Source: an uncultured Clostridia bacterium
Lineage (GTDB): Bacteria; Bacillota; Clostridia; TANB77; CAG-508
Direction of reading: 5' to 3'
Assembly: GCA_948896235.1 (NCBI GenBank)
Contig: CAQUUC010000002.1
Coordinates: forward strand, 154,272-218,271
DNA length: 64,000 nucleotides
The notes below the pieces were generated by a model. It did no database searches. It was given only the letters and a program-made list of their open reading frames with translations, and was not told the origin of the DNA. The translations under genes were made by a program, and so were the position numbers. Below, in pieces: positions 16,232 through 26,223 of the stretch (its first letter is position 1; each line of letters opens with the position of its first letter).

Positions 16232-18028
16232 CTATTTATATCCATCTACTTTAAGTATTTTTATAACATTGTCTGTGTTACAAGTGTTGTTCCACGTGTT
16301 TATACCTCCAATATTTGATGTATTTACACTTATTGTTGTTCCATTTATGCTCATTATTTTAAAATATCCTATTGTTGTATTGTTTTCATAGTGTGTATGT
16401 TCTAAACATACTTGTTTTCCGTTTGGATTATATACTCTTTCTGTTTTTACTGAACCATATGCGTATGTTATATCTATATAAGCATAGTTTGCAGAAGTCT
16501 CGCTTAATGTTACTGTTCCTGATGTTCCTGAGATGTTGTTATATAAATTTTTACATGAATGTACATTTCTTCCATTTATAGTTGTTCCTGCCGCTCTTAT
16601 AATTGTTTGATCCATTTCGTTTTCATTTGTTTGATAATATTTATTTAATATTATCGTTCCACCATCAGTAGCATCTATATTACCATATACATGTCCGTAT
16701 GAATTTCCAATATCGAAATAACCACCATCTTGGTCATTATGAGCTCTTATTCCAAAAGAAGCACTTGGTCCATTTGTTACTCTGTTCCAAAGATGAAACC
16801 CATTACTATTTATTAATCCATCTATTCCATTTTCGTTATCTGTAAAATTAATTTGAGTTCCAACATTAATTTCCTCAAAAAAATTAGTAAGTACTGATAG
16901 GATTGCAGAAGGATAATTAGTATTGTTATTGTTACGATATATTTTTACACTTTTTTGAGCTGAATATGGATCAATTATAAAAGTTCCTTTTACTGTAAAA
17001 TATCCATTGCCGGTTTGCACTGCTTTTACTAATCTAAGACTATCCCCACTATCAATTCTTCCATCTCCATCAGTATCATATTTTTCATAATCTGCAATAG
17101 TAGGTGTTATCGTACCTACTATTATTTTTTTTACTCTATCTACGTCTTGTTGAGTGTATGGTCCAAAAGTTTGAGTTATTTCTGTACTAAAATGTACTGC
17201 TTTACCATCGATATCAATTTTGTCACCATTAATCAATATTTCGCTTTCATCATTATTTATCATCATCATAATTTTTGCTGCAGTAACATCTTCACTATTC
17301 ACTTTTTTGTTTAGTTCTAAATTAATTAGATTTGCCTTTTGTTCTATAGTACTATTCATTTGTACTGTAGTACTATAGTTTTGTAACTTGTTGTCTGTAG
17401 CTGTATTAGCACTATTTATTGCATCATTCTTTGCTTGATTTGTTTCTGCTTTAGTAGAATATGTTGCTGATACAGTTTCAACAATACTATTAGCAGTTTG
17501 TACTCTTTCACTTTTTTCTTGTTCAAGTGCATCTTTACTAGCATAATCTCTACTTACTTCTTCTCGTATTTCGTCTGCTTTTATATCTATCATAGCTTTA
17601 GTTGTTTCTGTGTCACTATAACCTTCTAGTACTTGACCGACATATAATCTTATTTGTCTAGCTGTTTCTTCTATAGCAGACTCCATTTTTAAATACGTTA
17701 CGTATCTTTCGTTAAATTCATTGTCTATTACATATTCAGCACACATATTGTTGTTGTATTCATCTTTAATATAGAGATAGTTGTCTCCCTTAAATAGCTT
17801 TATTTTAAGTTCTCCCAACTCTTCAACAACTTCATTTTCTAGTACATATGTTACGTGATACTTAGTAAGTCCAATACGTCTATGTACCTTTGCTATACCT
17901 TTTTCTATCACAAAATCGTCGTGTACATCACCTTTTCTACGCAATTCTTCTATATCAATTACTGTTTCTCTTTTTTGTGAAGACGGATTTGTTCTACTTT
18001 GTTTATCTACTACTATTATATATTTCAT
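16232..18028 (-). CDS. Phage minor structural/tail fibre protein with an EF-hand-like loop
   Basis: 598 residues. N-terminal 60 residues beta-rich; a long coiled region 130-240 (SIVETVSATYSTKAETNQAKN-like repeats) as in tail-tip proteins; residues about 310-340 contain DTDGDGRIDSGDSLRLV, a dockerin/EF-hand-type calcium loop; the rest is beta-rich (fibre or carbohydrate-binding). Its ATG directly follows the TAG created by recoding of the upstream gene. Probably part of the tail tip or fibre. Confidence 0.75.
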   Translation of the reverse strand: MKYIIVVDKQSRTNPSSQKRETVIDIEELRRKGDVHDDFVIEKGIAKVHRRIGLTKYHVTYVLENEVVEELGELKIKLFKGDNYLYIKDEYNNNMCAEYVIDNEFNERYVTYLKMESAIEETARQIRLYVGQVLEGYSDTETTKAMIDIKADEIREEVSRDYASKDALEQEKSERVQTANSIVETVSATYSTKAETNQAKNDAINSANTATDNKLQNYSTTVQMNSTIEQKANLINLELNKKVNSEDVTAAKIMMMINNDESEILINGDKIDIDGKAVHFSTEITQTFGPYTQQDVDRVKKIIVGTITPTIADYEKYDTDGDGRIDSGDSLRLVKAVQTGNGYFTVKGTFIIDPYSAQKSVKIYRNNNNTNYPSAILSVLTNFFEEINVGTQINFTDNENGIDGLINSNGFHLWNRVTNGPSASFGIRAHNDQDGGYFDIGNSYGHVYGNIDATDGGTIILNKYYQTNENEMDQTIIRAAGTTINGRNVHSCKNLYNNISGTSGTVTLSETSANYAYIDITYAYGSVKTERVYNPNGKQVCLEHTHYENNTTIGYFKIMSINGTTISVNTSNIGGINTWNNTCNTDNVIKILKVDGYK

Positions 18029-19583
18029 CTATATCACCTCGTCATTCGGGAAAAAATCTCCTGGAAATAGGTCTTCTCCGTGGGAATAAGTAGTTGTTGT
18101 ATTCTTTTACTCCACACACACTAAATCTATACAGATCATCTTCTCTACAGTCTTCTAATATTAATTGATTTGTTCCACACTGTTTACGTTTAAACTCTAT
18201 TTTGTTTTCTACACTCTGTTTTATGCCTTCTAAACTTAATGTAATTTCTGCTATTCTTTTTTCATAATCACTAATTACATTTGCCAAGCCTTCTATTCTA
18301 TCTACAGACATTGTTCCTGTTGTTATGAATTTAGCATTAATTTGTCCATCCATAGTCATTGCAGTTTCAAACGGTCCTTCATATCCATTTGAACTAAAAC
18401 CTAGCCCACCTAAGCCAAATCGCCATACATTTTTTGCTTCTTCTTTTGGTAGCTTGTCTAAGATTAGTATTTCATTTTCATCAATATAAACTAGACCATT
18501 TTTATTTAGTGTGTTTATTATATTTGTTTGATTATTTATGACTGTTTCTTGCTTTGAAATTACTTGATTAATTTGATTTATAGTTTCTTTTATATTGTTG
18601 AACTTTGTTTTTACATCTCTTGAATAGTTTCCAAAAGTTAATGATTTTACTTTTTTAGATATAATGTCATATTGATATTCTAGAACCTCTGTTTTTATAT
18701 TGACAAGTGGATGCAATACACTTATTATATCTCCTATATCCATTCTATTATTTATGTTAGAAATAATCGTATAGCTTACTTTTGGATATTTGTTTTCATC
18801 AAGATACTTTTGAGCATTCTCTCTTAATTCTTTAATTAACTTTTCTTGTGTCTGTTCTTCGTATTCTATATCTGTTTCAAAATCAATTACTCGAGAGTAT
18901 GGTTTTTCATACTGTATATCACTTTCTATAAATTTTTCAGGTAGCATAATTCCATCATATCCTACAGGATATATCTTGGTTACTACGCTAGACCAGTCTT
19001 CATATATGTCCATTGATTGCATATTTTTGCCATAAATTATATTCTCACCATTGTCATTTCCTACAGTTTGCAAAAAACTAATATCCCAATTGTCTGCATC
19101 AAATGTTCCTCCCCAACGTTCCTCAAAAACTTCCCAAGCCTCTAATAAACTTTTTCTAATAAAGTAAGCTGTATCAATATTTTCAACATTAGAAAACATA
19201 GTAAAAGGACTGACAATGTCAGTCCTTTGGTTTATATAATTTAAGCCATTGATTCCATTTTGATTGGTTGGTCTTACATCTACTAAAATGTAGTCTTTAG
19301 CATCAAACATAATATGATTAGCTGTAAATTTTATTTTTTTATTAGTATATTGTATATCATCTGCTATTCTAAATGCTTGTGGCTTTAATTTAGATTTTGT
19401 TGAAACCACACAGAGCTTATCTTTTTCTATGTATTCCTTATATTTAATAGGCATTTCAACTTCAATATACCAACCGTTTAATGATTTCTTTTTTGTTTCA
19501 AGACATTTTATAGGCTCAATAATTATATTTCCTGCTGATGAGAAATCTCTATCGTTTGAATTAAATATTTTTATCATAGCCAT
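18029..19583 (-). CDS. Tail-associated (prophage endopeptidase tail-like) protein, read through a +1 site
   Basis: 517 residues after recoding. The N-terminal 350 residues have the baseplate-hub/Prophage_tail pattern (IKCLETKKKSLNGWYIEVEM, YEDWSSVVTKIYPVGYDG), followed by a coiled-coil linker and a short C-terminal part. In the zero frame the end is an arginine-rich PRRRPISRRFFPE. Skipping the C of CGG at 18080 gives LFPGEDLFPGDFFPNDEVI, an acidic LFPG repeat as in related tail proteins, and a TAG abutting the next ATG (TAGATG) with the next gene's GAGGTG inside it. ATG at 19577 is an alternative start. Confidence 0.8.
18078..18080 (-). other. In-frame CGG, +1 recoding site in the tail hub gene
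   Basis: CCA CGG A. Zero frame gives an Arg-rich 12-residue tail; +1 gives GEDLFPGDFFPNDEVI ending right before the next gene. Confidence 0.82.
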
Positions 19584-20245
19584 CTGTCCTTTCGCCTAAT
19601 TTTTATTATACAGTCACCCGAATTTTTAATTACTATATTATTTCCTACGTTTAATCTTGGAAAGTCATATCCAATTTCAATTTGCCTAAATCTATCTAAT
19701 CCGTTATATAGTACCGTTTTATTTTTACAATCTATTTCTACATATGGTTCTCCATTAAAATTATATGCAAATCTAATACCATTTATAGTTATATCAACAA
19801 TATTGCTTGTTCCTTTTTCTAATCTTAAAATTGGTCTACTTTCAATATTACCTTCATTTTCAACATTATTTGTAATTTGTACAAAAGCATCATTAATTTT
19901 ATGCCAAAATGGATCTCGAATAAATGTAGTGTCTATTATTCTAATACATGCATTTCTTTCTGGAGATAATTCAGCATAAAATCTTGCTGTCGTCTTCCTG
20001 TCTTTATATTCAAATTCTCCTTCACCATTTAACCACTCTAAAATATCATCTATTTTATTAATATTTAAACATTGTACGTAAATAGGTCTTTCTACATAAG
20101 AATAGCCTAATACGTCAAATATTGCACCGTCTCTTCCTTCTATTTCTGTTACTTCATATCGTTGAGCTGCTCTTGCTATAAAGTGTTCTTCTTCCTCTAT
20201 TATAACTTGCATATCTTCACTTGATATTCCTTTAAATTTAAACAT
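19574..20245 (-). CDS. Distal tail protein (Dit-like)
   Basis: 223 residues, start at 20245 with AAGGTGGTG upstream. N-terminal FKFKGISSEDMQVIIEEEEH and RYEVTEIEGRDGAIFDVLGY are the usual signature of the siphophage Dit N-domain, which forms the hexamer joining tail tube to baseplate. The end RKDRWL is typical. It sits between tape measure and hub gene, the standard place. Confidence 0.82.
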   Translation of the reverse strand: MFKFKGISSEDMQVIIEEEEHFIARAAQRYEVTEIEGRDGAIFDVLGYSYVERPIYVQCLNINKIDDILEWLNGEGEFEYKDRKTTARFYAELSPERNACIRIIDTTFIRDPFWHKINDAFVQITNNVENEGNIESRPILRLEKGTSNIVDITINGIRFAYNFNGEPYVEIDCKNKTVLYNGLDRFRQIEIGYDFPRLNVGNNIVIKNSGDCIIKIRRKDRWL

Positions 20246-20246
20246 A

Positions 20247-23200
20247 TTACACCACCTTATATAATTCATCTTTTACTATTCTTGCAATGCCATCTTCCTC
20301 TAAGGTAAATTTGCAACCAGTCAACGCTTTTAACATTGCATTTGCCATTTTATTGTAGTCTATTTCACTACCTGTATTGAAAATGTTTGAATTACCTTTT
20401 TTACTTGTTTCTTCTGCTTCTGTATAAGCTTTATTCTCCTCTTTTGTTAATACTCTTTCTCCTTTATGAAGTCTAGCAACATAGTCATCTTTTGGAACAT
20501 AGTCCAATCCATCTTTGTGTCCTGGTAATGCTGAAATTGCAGCGTTTACCCCTGTAGTTGCACCACTAGCTGCTACTTTTACAGTTAAAATCTTAGACAA
20601 ATTTGAAACTATATTTCTTGCTGTATTATAAAGACTATTTTTCCAGTTTTTATTGTTTAGTCCATCATTTAATTTAGATAATATATCTTTACCTTGCTCT
20701 TCTCCTAAATTCCCTTCCCTTATTCCTTGAATAACTTTGTCAACATCTTGTATTCCAGCCTCTTTAAGTAACTCTCTTAATTCATTGTCTTGCATTCCGC
20801 TTAACATACTTTTTAAATTATCTACAGCTATTTTCTTAAATTCTGCATTTTGTTCTATCTTTCCTAAAACTTCTTGTGTCATTTTTGCAGTTTCTTCTAC
20901 TAGTTCAGGTGTTTTATCAGCTGTAACTCCTGTCATTTCTTGGATTTGTTTTGCTAATTCTGGCGCCATATTGTTTATGATGTCATAGTACGTGCTATAT
21001 GAACCTGTTGCCAATGCTTTCCAGGCATTTATTATATCTGGTGAATTGTTTCCTAGCGTTGATGTTTGCGAAATAAGTTCATTAGTCAATGACTCTATTC
21101 TTCTTTGAGATTCATTTACTGTATAACTGCTTTTCTTTTTTTCTGACTCGTTATGTTCTTTTTCTGCTTCTTCATATGTTTTTTTTGCATTTTTATTGTA
21201 TAATTGTTGTTCCTTTATTTGTTGTTCAAATGTTGTTTTTATAGTTTCTCCATTTTTTTGATATGTCTTACCAGTTTCTTCAATCATTTTGTTTAGTGAT
21301 TCAGTAGTTCCTTCAGTATATAGTTCAAGTCCATATTGATAGTTTTCAATATCTATTGTGTAATTTCCTACTGTATCTTGAAGTGAACTTATTTCTTTTT
21401 CTAAATCTTGTACTGCTTGTTTTTGACTTGTCCAATCCTTGTAATTTTTTTGAACTTCCCATCCCCATTGCATTTTTCCATCTTCTTGATTATATTTTTT
21501 ATAAAGTTCAAGTTCCTTTTCTTTAGCTTTTTGCAATTCTTGTTGTTTATCTATAAGTTCCTGTGTCTTTTGAGTTCTTTCTTTAATTGCATTATTATAT
21601 TTTTCTTCATATCCTTGTAAAATTGCTTCACTTTTTTTCTTGAGGATTAGTTTATCTATTTCTTTTTGTAGTTCTTTATATTTATCTATTACATTTCCTG
21701 TTGTTTTTATTTCTATTCCTAAAGATTTCGCTAATTGTCCTGTTATAACTTTAGCACGTGTTTCATAACCTTCTTTTATTTTTCCATTTTCATCTGTTAT
21801 TTTTCGTAATTCTTCCCATAGGTTTTGAGTATTATTAATCTCTATTAATCTTTTTTCTGTGTTTTCATCTATTGTTGCATTTAATTCTTTTATAGCTTGT
21901 TCTTCTTCTAGTGTTTTTTGTACTGACTTTTCGCATTCTTTTGCGTAATTTCTTGTTTCTTCTGTTGCTTTTTCCATAGCTATTTTTAATCCACCCAAAA
22001 TTGCTATAATTCCTGTTATAGCTATTGTACTGGAGCTAAAAATTGTGCCAAATGTTTTTGCAAGACCATTTACAGCTACATCTGTAGTTGTTACTGTTCC
22101 CTTCATAACGCCAATAGCTTGAGTAACCATTCCTATGCTTTTAATCGCACTTCCACCTATTGATGTTATTTTTCCAAACATTGTTAAAAGAGGTCCTATT
22201 GCTGTTACTGTAGCGCCTATCTTTAATATGAGTTCTACTTGTTCATCTGTTAAGTTAGAAACCCAATTTGTTAATTTTTCTACTGTTTTTATTGTACTAT
22301 CTAGTGCTGGCTTCATTTTATTTCCAAAAGTTATAGCTAGGTCTTTAACTTTATTTATAACTATTGATATTTTACTTTTTAATGTCTCATACCTTTTATT
22401 AGCTTCATTTGTTAATGCTGTATTGTCTTCCCAAGCTTTTGTACCAGTTTCGATAGCATCATTAAATAAATTTCCTGCATTTGCTGCTCTTAATAATGAG
22501 TCTCTTAACCTTACTTCTGTTAATCCCATTTCTGACAACATTGTAATTGCACTTTCGCCTTTACTTTCAGCATCTCCTAAGCCTTTAATAAATGCTGATA
22601 ATGCTCCTGCTGCGTCTTCCTTCCAAGCTTTTTTAAATTGTTCTGTTGTCATTCCAGAAACCTTTGCAAAATCCTCTAAATTTGCTCCCGCAGTTATTAA
22701 TTGTTTTAATTCTGTACTTGTCATTCCAATACTTTGTGATAGTTCTTTAAATCCCATAGAATCATTTGCAGACATTAATTCTAAACTTCTTAATGACATT
22801 CCTGTCTTTTTTAAGACAGTATTTAATTTAGTACCGCCTTGTTCAACAGCATTCTGCATTTTTACCATTGCTTTAGAAATAGCAGATCCTCCCATTTCCG
22901 CTTCTATACCAACCGAACTTAAGGCAGTTGCTAAGCCTAATACTTGACCTTCTGATAATCCTACTTGTTTTCCTGCTCCTGCAAGTCTCATTGCCATAGC
23001 TACAATATCTGCTTCTGTAGTAGCAAAATGGTTTCCTAAATCTACTATTGAAGAACCTAATTTGCTAAAATCTTTTTGTGACATTTGCATTATATTTGCA
23101 AATTTTGCAAGTTGTGATGCTGCTTCATCTGCTGTTAAATTAGTTGAATTACCTAAATCTATCATTGCCTTTGAAAAGCTTAAAATGTTATCAGTTTGTA

Positions 23201-23864
23201 TTCCTAATTGTCCTGCCGCTTCTGCTACAGCCGATATTTCTGTTGTACTTGACGGTATTTCTTTTGCCATATCTCTAATGCCTTGTTTTAGTTCTTCCAT
23301 CTGCTCTTTAGTACCATCTACTGTTTTTTCAACACCAGTAAAAGCATCTTCGAAATCTATTGCACTTTTAGCAGCAGCTATCATTGCACTTCCGGTAGCA
23401 ACAGAAAAAGCAGACATTTTCTTGCCTGCTTCTTCAATCTTTTTTCCATTATTTTGTACTTTAGTACCAAACTCTTCGATACTTTTTCCTGTATTTTTTA
23501 ATTGACTATCTATTTCTTTTATTTTCTTTTTGTACGTCTCTAATTTTATTTCTGCATTAGTTAATTCATTTTGTTTTTTCTTTATTGCTGTTGTGTTTTT
23601 ATTTTCTGCATTCTCTAAATCACTTAGCTGCATTTTTAACGTATTTACTTTATCTGTCTGTATTTCATACGCATTTTTTAAATACTCTTGTTCTTGCCTT
23701 AATTTTTCTGTGCTTTTTGTAGAATTATCCCACTGTGCTTGTGTTAGTTTGAATTGATTATAGTTTTTATTCATTTCAATATTTATATCTTGTAATGTTT
23801 TTTTGAAATCTACCGCACCTTCTTGAGTAAACACTAATCCTACTCTTTTTAAATCGTTTGACAC
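20247..23864 (-). CDS. Phage tape measure protein
   Basis: 1,205 residues from the GTG at 23864 (GGGGTG upstream; then SNDLKRVGLVFTQEGAVDFK). N-terminal coiled coils; the TP901-type core at about 165-500 (FEDAFTGVEKTVDGTKEQME, NLTADEAASQLAKFANIMQM); hydrophobic segments near 560-640 (VELILKIGATVTAIGPLLTM, STIAITGIIAILGGLKIAM); long coiled coils 650-1000; C-terminal KGERVLTKEENKA. Length sets tail length and suggests a tail somewhat over 150 nm, using the usual 0.15 nm per residue rule. Confidence 0.93.
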   Translation of the reverse strand: MSNDLKRVGLVFTQEGAVDFKKTLQDINIEMNKNYNQFKLTQAQWDNSTKSTEKLRQEQEYLKNAYEIQTDKVNTLKMQLSDLENAENKNTTAIKKKQNELTNAEIKLETYKKKIKEIDSQLKNTGKSIEEFGTKVQNNGKKIEEAGKKMSAFSVATGSAMIAAAKSAIDFEDAFTGVEKTVDGTKEQMEELKQGIRDMAKEIPSSTTEISAVAEAAGQLGIQTDNILSFSKAMIDLGNSTNLTADEAASQLAKFANIMQMSQKDFSKLGSSIVDLGNHFATTEADIVAMAMRLAGAGKQVGLSEGQVLGLATALSSVGIEAEMGGSAISKAMVKMQNAVEQGGTKLNTVLKKTGMSLRSLELMSANDSMGFKELSQSIGMTSTELKQLITAGANLEDFAKVSGMTTEQFKKAWKEDAAGALSAFIKGLGDAESKGESAITMLSEMGLTEVRLRDSLLRAANAGNLFNDAIETGTKAWEDNTALTNEANKRYETLKSKISIVINKVKDLAITFGNKMKPALDSTIKTVEKLTNWVSNLTDEQVELILKIGATVTAIGPLLTMFGKITSIGGSAIKSIGMVTQAIGVMKGTVTTTDVAVNGLAKTFGTIFSSSTIAITGIIAILGGLKIAMEKATEETRNYAKECEKSVQKTLEEEQAIKELNATIDENTEKRLIEINNTQNLWEELRKITDENGKIKEGYETRAKVITGQLAKSLGIEIKTTGNVIDKYKELQKEIDKLILKKKSEAILQGYEEKYNNAIKERTQKTQELIDKQQELQKAKEKELELYKKYNQEDGKMQWGWEVQKNYKDWTSQKQAVQDLEKEISSLQDTVGNYTIDIENYQYGLELYTEGTTESLNKMIEETGKTYQKNGETIKTTFEQQIKEQQLYNKNAKKTYEEAEKEHNESEKKKSSYTVNESQRRIESLTNELISQTSTLGNNSPDIINAWKALATGSYSTYYDIINNMAPELAKQIQEMTGVTADKTPELVEETAKMTQEVLGKIEQNAEFKKIAVDNLKSMLSGMQDNELRELLKEAGIQDVDKVIQGIREGNLGEEQGKDILSKLNDGLNNKNWKNSLYNTARNIVSNLSKILTVKVAASGATTGVNAAISALPGHKDGLDYVPKDDYVARLHKGERVLTKEENKAYTEAEETSKKGNSNIFNTGSEIDYNKMANAMLKALTGCKFTLEEDGIARIVKDELYKVV

Positions 23865-23891
23865 GTTTCTCACCCCTTTTTTTAGGAATAA

Positions 23892-23919
23892 TAAAAACAC
23901 TAGACTTTTATCTAGTGTT
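23892..23919 (-). terminator. Terminator between moron and tape measure gene
   Basis: AACACTAGA / TCTAGTGTT arms with a six-base loop, T-rich tract after it on the minus strand. Together with the promoter at 24406 it brackets the gene at 23936. Confidence 0.75.
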
Positions 23920-23935
23920 CTGATTTATTTATTAT

Positions 23936-24385
23936 TTAAAACTCTTTCAATTCTTCGATGTAGTCATTTATATCTATTCTGTCTACTTCTTCTAGCTCTA
24001 TTTTTAAAGATATTACTCCTAATTTAGTATATAATAAAAATAAACTTGTATCGTTATCTTTTTTTTCACTTTCTTCTTTTACTTGATATGATAAGCTATT
24101 TAATTCTCTTATCGCTTGTTTTCTTGTTATTGCATTGTCTTTATAATTCTCAAGTATCTTTATTGCTTCTTTGCTATATCGATATGACGGATTACTTGTT
24201 TTAACATAGTACATACCTATTATTACTATTGCTATCATTGCTATTGCTACTAATGTAGCAATGATAGCATCTTTTCTATTTAATCTTAGTTTTTGAGCTG
24301 TTTCTGTTTTTGCTCCACAATGAATACATATTTTAGCTGTATCACTTATTTGTTTTCCACACTCTTTACAATTAATTAATGCCAT
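23936..24385 (-). CDS. Zinc-ribbon membrane protein, moron-like
   Basis: 149 residues from the ATG at 24385 (AAGGAGG upstream). N-terminal zinc ribbon INCKECGKQISDTAKICIHC (four cysteines), one membrane segment at about 42-62 (DAIIATLVAIAMIAIVIIGM), then a helical outside or inside domain. Bacterial zinc-ribbon/TM proteins of this sort are not part of the tail-making set. It has its own promoter and terminator inside the tail operon, which is the definition of a moron; it may alter the lysogen's envelope. Function inferred only from context. Confidence 0.7.
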   Translation of the reverse strand: MALINCKECGKQISDTAKICIHCGAKTETAQKLRLNRKDAIIATLVAIAMIAIVIIGMYYVKTSNPSYRYSKEAIKILENYKDNAITRKQAIRELNSLSYQVKEESEKKDNDTSLFLLYTKLGVISLKIELEEVDRIDINDYIEELKEF

Positions 24386-24405
24386 ACCAATTCCTCCTTG
24401 CAATT

Positions 24406-24434
24406 ATTTTACAATATTTTACAAAATATCACAA
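24406..24434 (-). promoter_or_regulatory. Promoter of the zinc-ribbon moron
   Basis: Minus strand TTGTGA, 17 bases, TAAAAT, ending 20 bases before the chosen start. Confidence 0.6.
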
Positions 24435-24465
24435 GAAAAAGATTTTGACATAATTCGACCTATTT

Positions 24466-24789
24466 CTACATTCTATGTTGTGTTTGTGGCAATGTTTCTT
24501 CACCTGGTAAATTATTAATAATAAATTGTATTATTCTATCTATGTCTTCTAATTTCACAAGTCGCACCGCTTGTCTATATGTTAGTGGCATATCATAATT
24601 AGATGCCATAATTGCATATAGTAATTGATTTGTAGCATACATTGTTTTTGTGTATCCGTTTGCATCCTTATTGCCTTGAGCATCCTTTTTTAATTGCTCT
24701 ATTCCACCTTTATAATCTTCTACATATTCTAGCATAAGTGATGACACTTCTAAAATTAGTGTTTCTCCATTTTTTAATTCTATTTCCAT
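24466..24789 (-). CDS. Tail assembly chaperone-like protein
   Basis: 107 residues, acidic, helical (VSSLMLEYVEDYKGGIEQLK, LVKLEDIDRIIQFIINNLPG). Position between major tail protein and tape measure, and size, fit the gpG-type chaperone that coats the tape measure. I see no second -1 extension frame, because the moron lies next. Family assignment is by position. Confidence 0.65.
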   Translation of the reverse strand: MEIELKNGETLILEVSSLMLEYVEDYKGGIEQLKKDAQGNKDANGYTKTMYATNQLLYAIMASNYDMPLTYRQAVRLVKLEDIDRIIQFIINNLPGEETLPQTQHRM

Positions 24790-24827
24790 AATTTTTCTCC
24801 TTTAAATTATATTAAATAAATTTTAAA

Positions 24828-24854
24828 AAGGCTCTAAATCAATTCTAGAGCCTT
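24828..24854 (-). terminator. Partial terminator after the major tail gene
   Basis: AAGGCTCTA / TAGAGCCTT arms, T-rich tract on the minus strand. Such hairpins commonly raise the level of the major tail transcript over those downstream. Confidence 0.75.
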
Positions 24855-24862
24855 GTTTTTTT

Positions 24863-25495
24863 CTAAGCACCTGGTGCAATTGCTGCATCTAAGTCTTCAT
24901 CTGTTAAAATTGGTTTTGCAAAGAATTTTTCTTCTGTTAAACCTTCTGGGAAGTTGTCCATTTCGCTGTCTACATATACCTTTTTGTCTCCTTCGTTATT
25001 GTATGAATATGCACGTATTGTAACTGTATCATTTTGTTCAGAAAAACTCTTTTCTTTTGTTGCTATATCATCAGTATTTTCTACTAATTGACACTTCGGA
25101 TACCAAGCATACTCTACTCCTCCACCAACCTTTTTTACAACTTTTCCAAATGCAAAAAATGGTCTCCTTGATGTTCTTCCTGAACGATTTAAACCTTTTT
25201 CTCCTATTATATCTGCTCTCATTTTTGCTAAATCTTTTTTATCAAATGCTACTACCTCTACTGCCATATCTATGTTTTCGTTTTGACTAACAGTTTCATA
25301 ATCTTCACCGCTTGCTTTTATTACAACTGATTCAGCATTTTCTGTTGTACTTATATTTTTTATGTTGTTACATTTATTAGTGCTTTCTTCATATGTTTCT
25401 GGATTATATTCTCCATTTGCTGTTGGTGTATTAAAATTGTAATACATACCACCTACTGTTTCTTTTATCATAGGCTTTTTAGTTTGAATTGCCAT
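24863..25495 (-). CDS. Major tail (tube) protein
   Basis: 210 residues; beta-rich, begins MAIQTKKPMIKETVGGMYYN and includes FFAFGKVVKKVGGGVEYAWY and PKCQLVENTDDIATKEKSFS, the usual phi13/TP901-like tail tube features. Own strong ribosome site and a terminator after it, as expected for the most abundant tail protein. Confidence 0.85.
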   Translation of the reverse strand: MAIQTKKPMIKETVGGMYYNFNTPTANGEYNPETYEESTNKCNNIKNISTTENAESVVIKASGEDYETVSQNENIDMAVEVVAFDKKDLAKMRADIIGEKGLNRSGRTSRRPFFAFGKVVKKVGGGVEYAWYPKCQLVENTDDIATKEKSFSEQNDTVTIRAYSYNNEGDKKVYVDSEMDNFPEGLTEEKFFAKPILTDEDLDAAIAPGA

Positions 25496-25529
25496 TTTAA
25501 ATTCCTTCTTTCTTTTTAATTTAAAATGC

Positions 25530-25901
25530 TTACCAAGTTTTTATCCCTAACTTAGTAAGCATTGTTTTATAATACTTTTCTTTGTTTCTATCCCATAAAG
25601 GATAAACGTGTGGATTTGCATCCATATTTTCAGTTCCATGTTCCACCATAGGTCCATAGTATTTTCCCCAACCAGTTTCAATTTCAGTTTTCTTATTACG
25701 ATAAGCAAAGCTATTAATCAAGTGAGTATAACCAGCTTTTCTAATTTTTGAAATTGGTTTTGGTAATTTGAGCAAATCATTTACAAATTGTTTTGCTCCT
25801 TCTTCAATACCTATCATTGCATCTTCAGCACCTTTAACATAATGTTCTATAATATCTGCTAAATCTTGAAATCCATCGTATCCATTAACATCACTAGACA
25901 T
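25530..25901 (-). CDS. HK97 gp10-like head-tail component
   Basis: 123 residues; the RKAGYTHLINSFAYRNKKTE and YYGPMVEHGTENMDANPH pattern is that of HK97 gp10-family proteins. Overlaps the next upstream gene by eight bases in the connector cluster. Confidence 0.8.
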   Translation of the reverse strand: MSSDVNGYDGFQDLADIIEHYVKGAEDAMIGIEEGAKQFVNDLLKLPKPISKIRKAGYTHLINSFAYRNKKTEIETGWGKYYGPMVEHGTENMDANPHVYPLWDRNKEKYYKTMLTKLGIKTW

Positions 25902-26223
25902 TTTCTAATACCTCTAATGAAAAGAATGAATGAACTCTTCTCTTTTCTGCTGAATGTTCATGTTGTATTATCGGAAACAATCCTAATTCGTTTAATTTCT
26001 TTTTTAACTCTATAAGTTTAGGATGTCTTGGTCTATCTGCAACAACGGATATTTGATATGTAACATTTGTATTGTAATTAGAACCACTTGCAGTTATATC
26101 TTCCCAAATATAATCCCAAAAATGTATTCTAATTTCTTCTTCCATATCATTATCTTTTGGAGTAGATTCACTTAATGGAACATTTAATTCTTTTAATAAT
26201 TCTATAAGTTCTTCCTTTGTCAT
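25894..26223 (-). CDS. Tail terminator/completion-like protein
   Basis: 109 residues. The place between head closure and major tail genes and the pattern YNTNVTYQISVVADRPRHPK fit the tail terminator family that caps the tail tube for joining to the head. ATG overlaps the upstream stop by four bases (ATGA). Assignment by synteny. Confidence 0.7.
   Translation of the reverse strand: MTKEELIELLKELNVPLSESTPKDNDMEEEIRIHFWDYIWEDITASGSNYNTNVTYQISVVADRPRHPKLIELKKKLNELGLFPIIQHEHSAEKRRVHSFFSLEVLENV

Noticed and set aside
19574..19625. AGG in the distal tail gene as another +1 site
   Set aside because: The zero-frame ending KDRWL is the normal family ending, and AGG occurs elsewhere in intact genes, so AGG is an ordinary arginine codon.
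20737..22947. Plus-strand frames inside the tape measure gene and similar shadows elsewhere
   Set aside because: They are antisense to well-supported genes, hydrophobic because of the AT-rich complementary strand, and have no ribosome sites or family features.
24466..24789. A -1 programmed frameshift from the tail chaperone (gpG/gpGT type)
   Set aside because: The downstream space holds a promoter and the moron gene in another frame; no slippery heptamer with a conserved extension was found.
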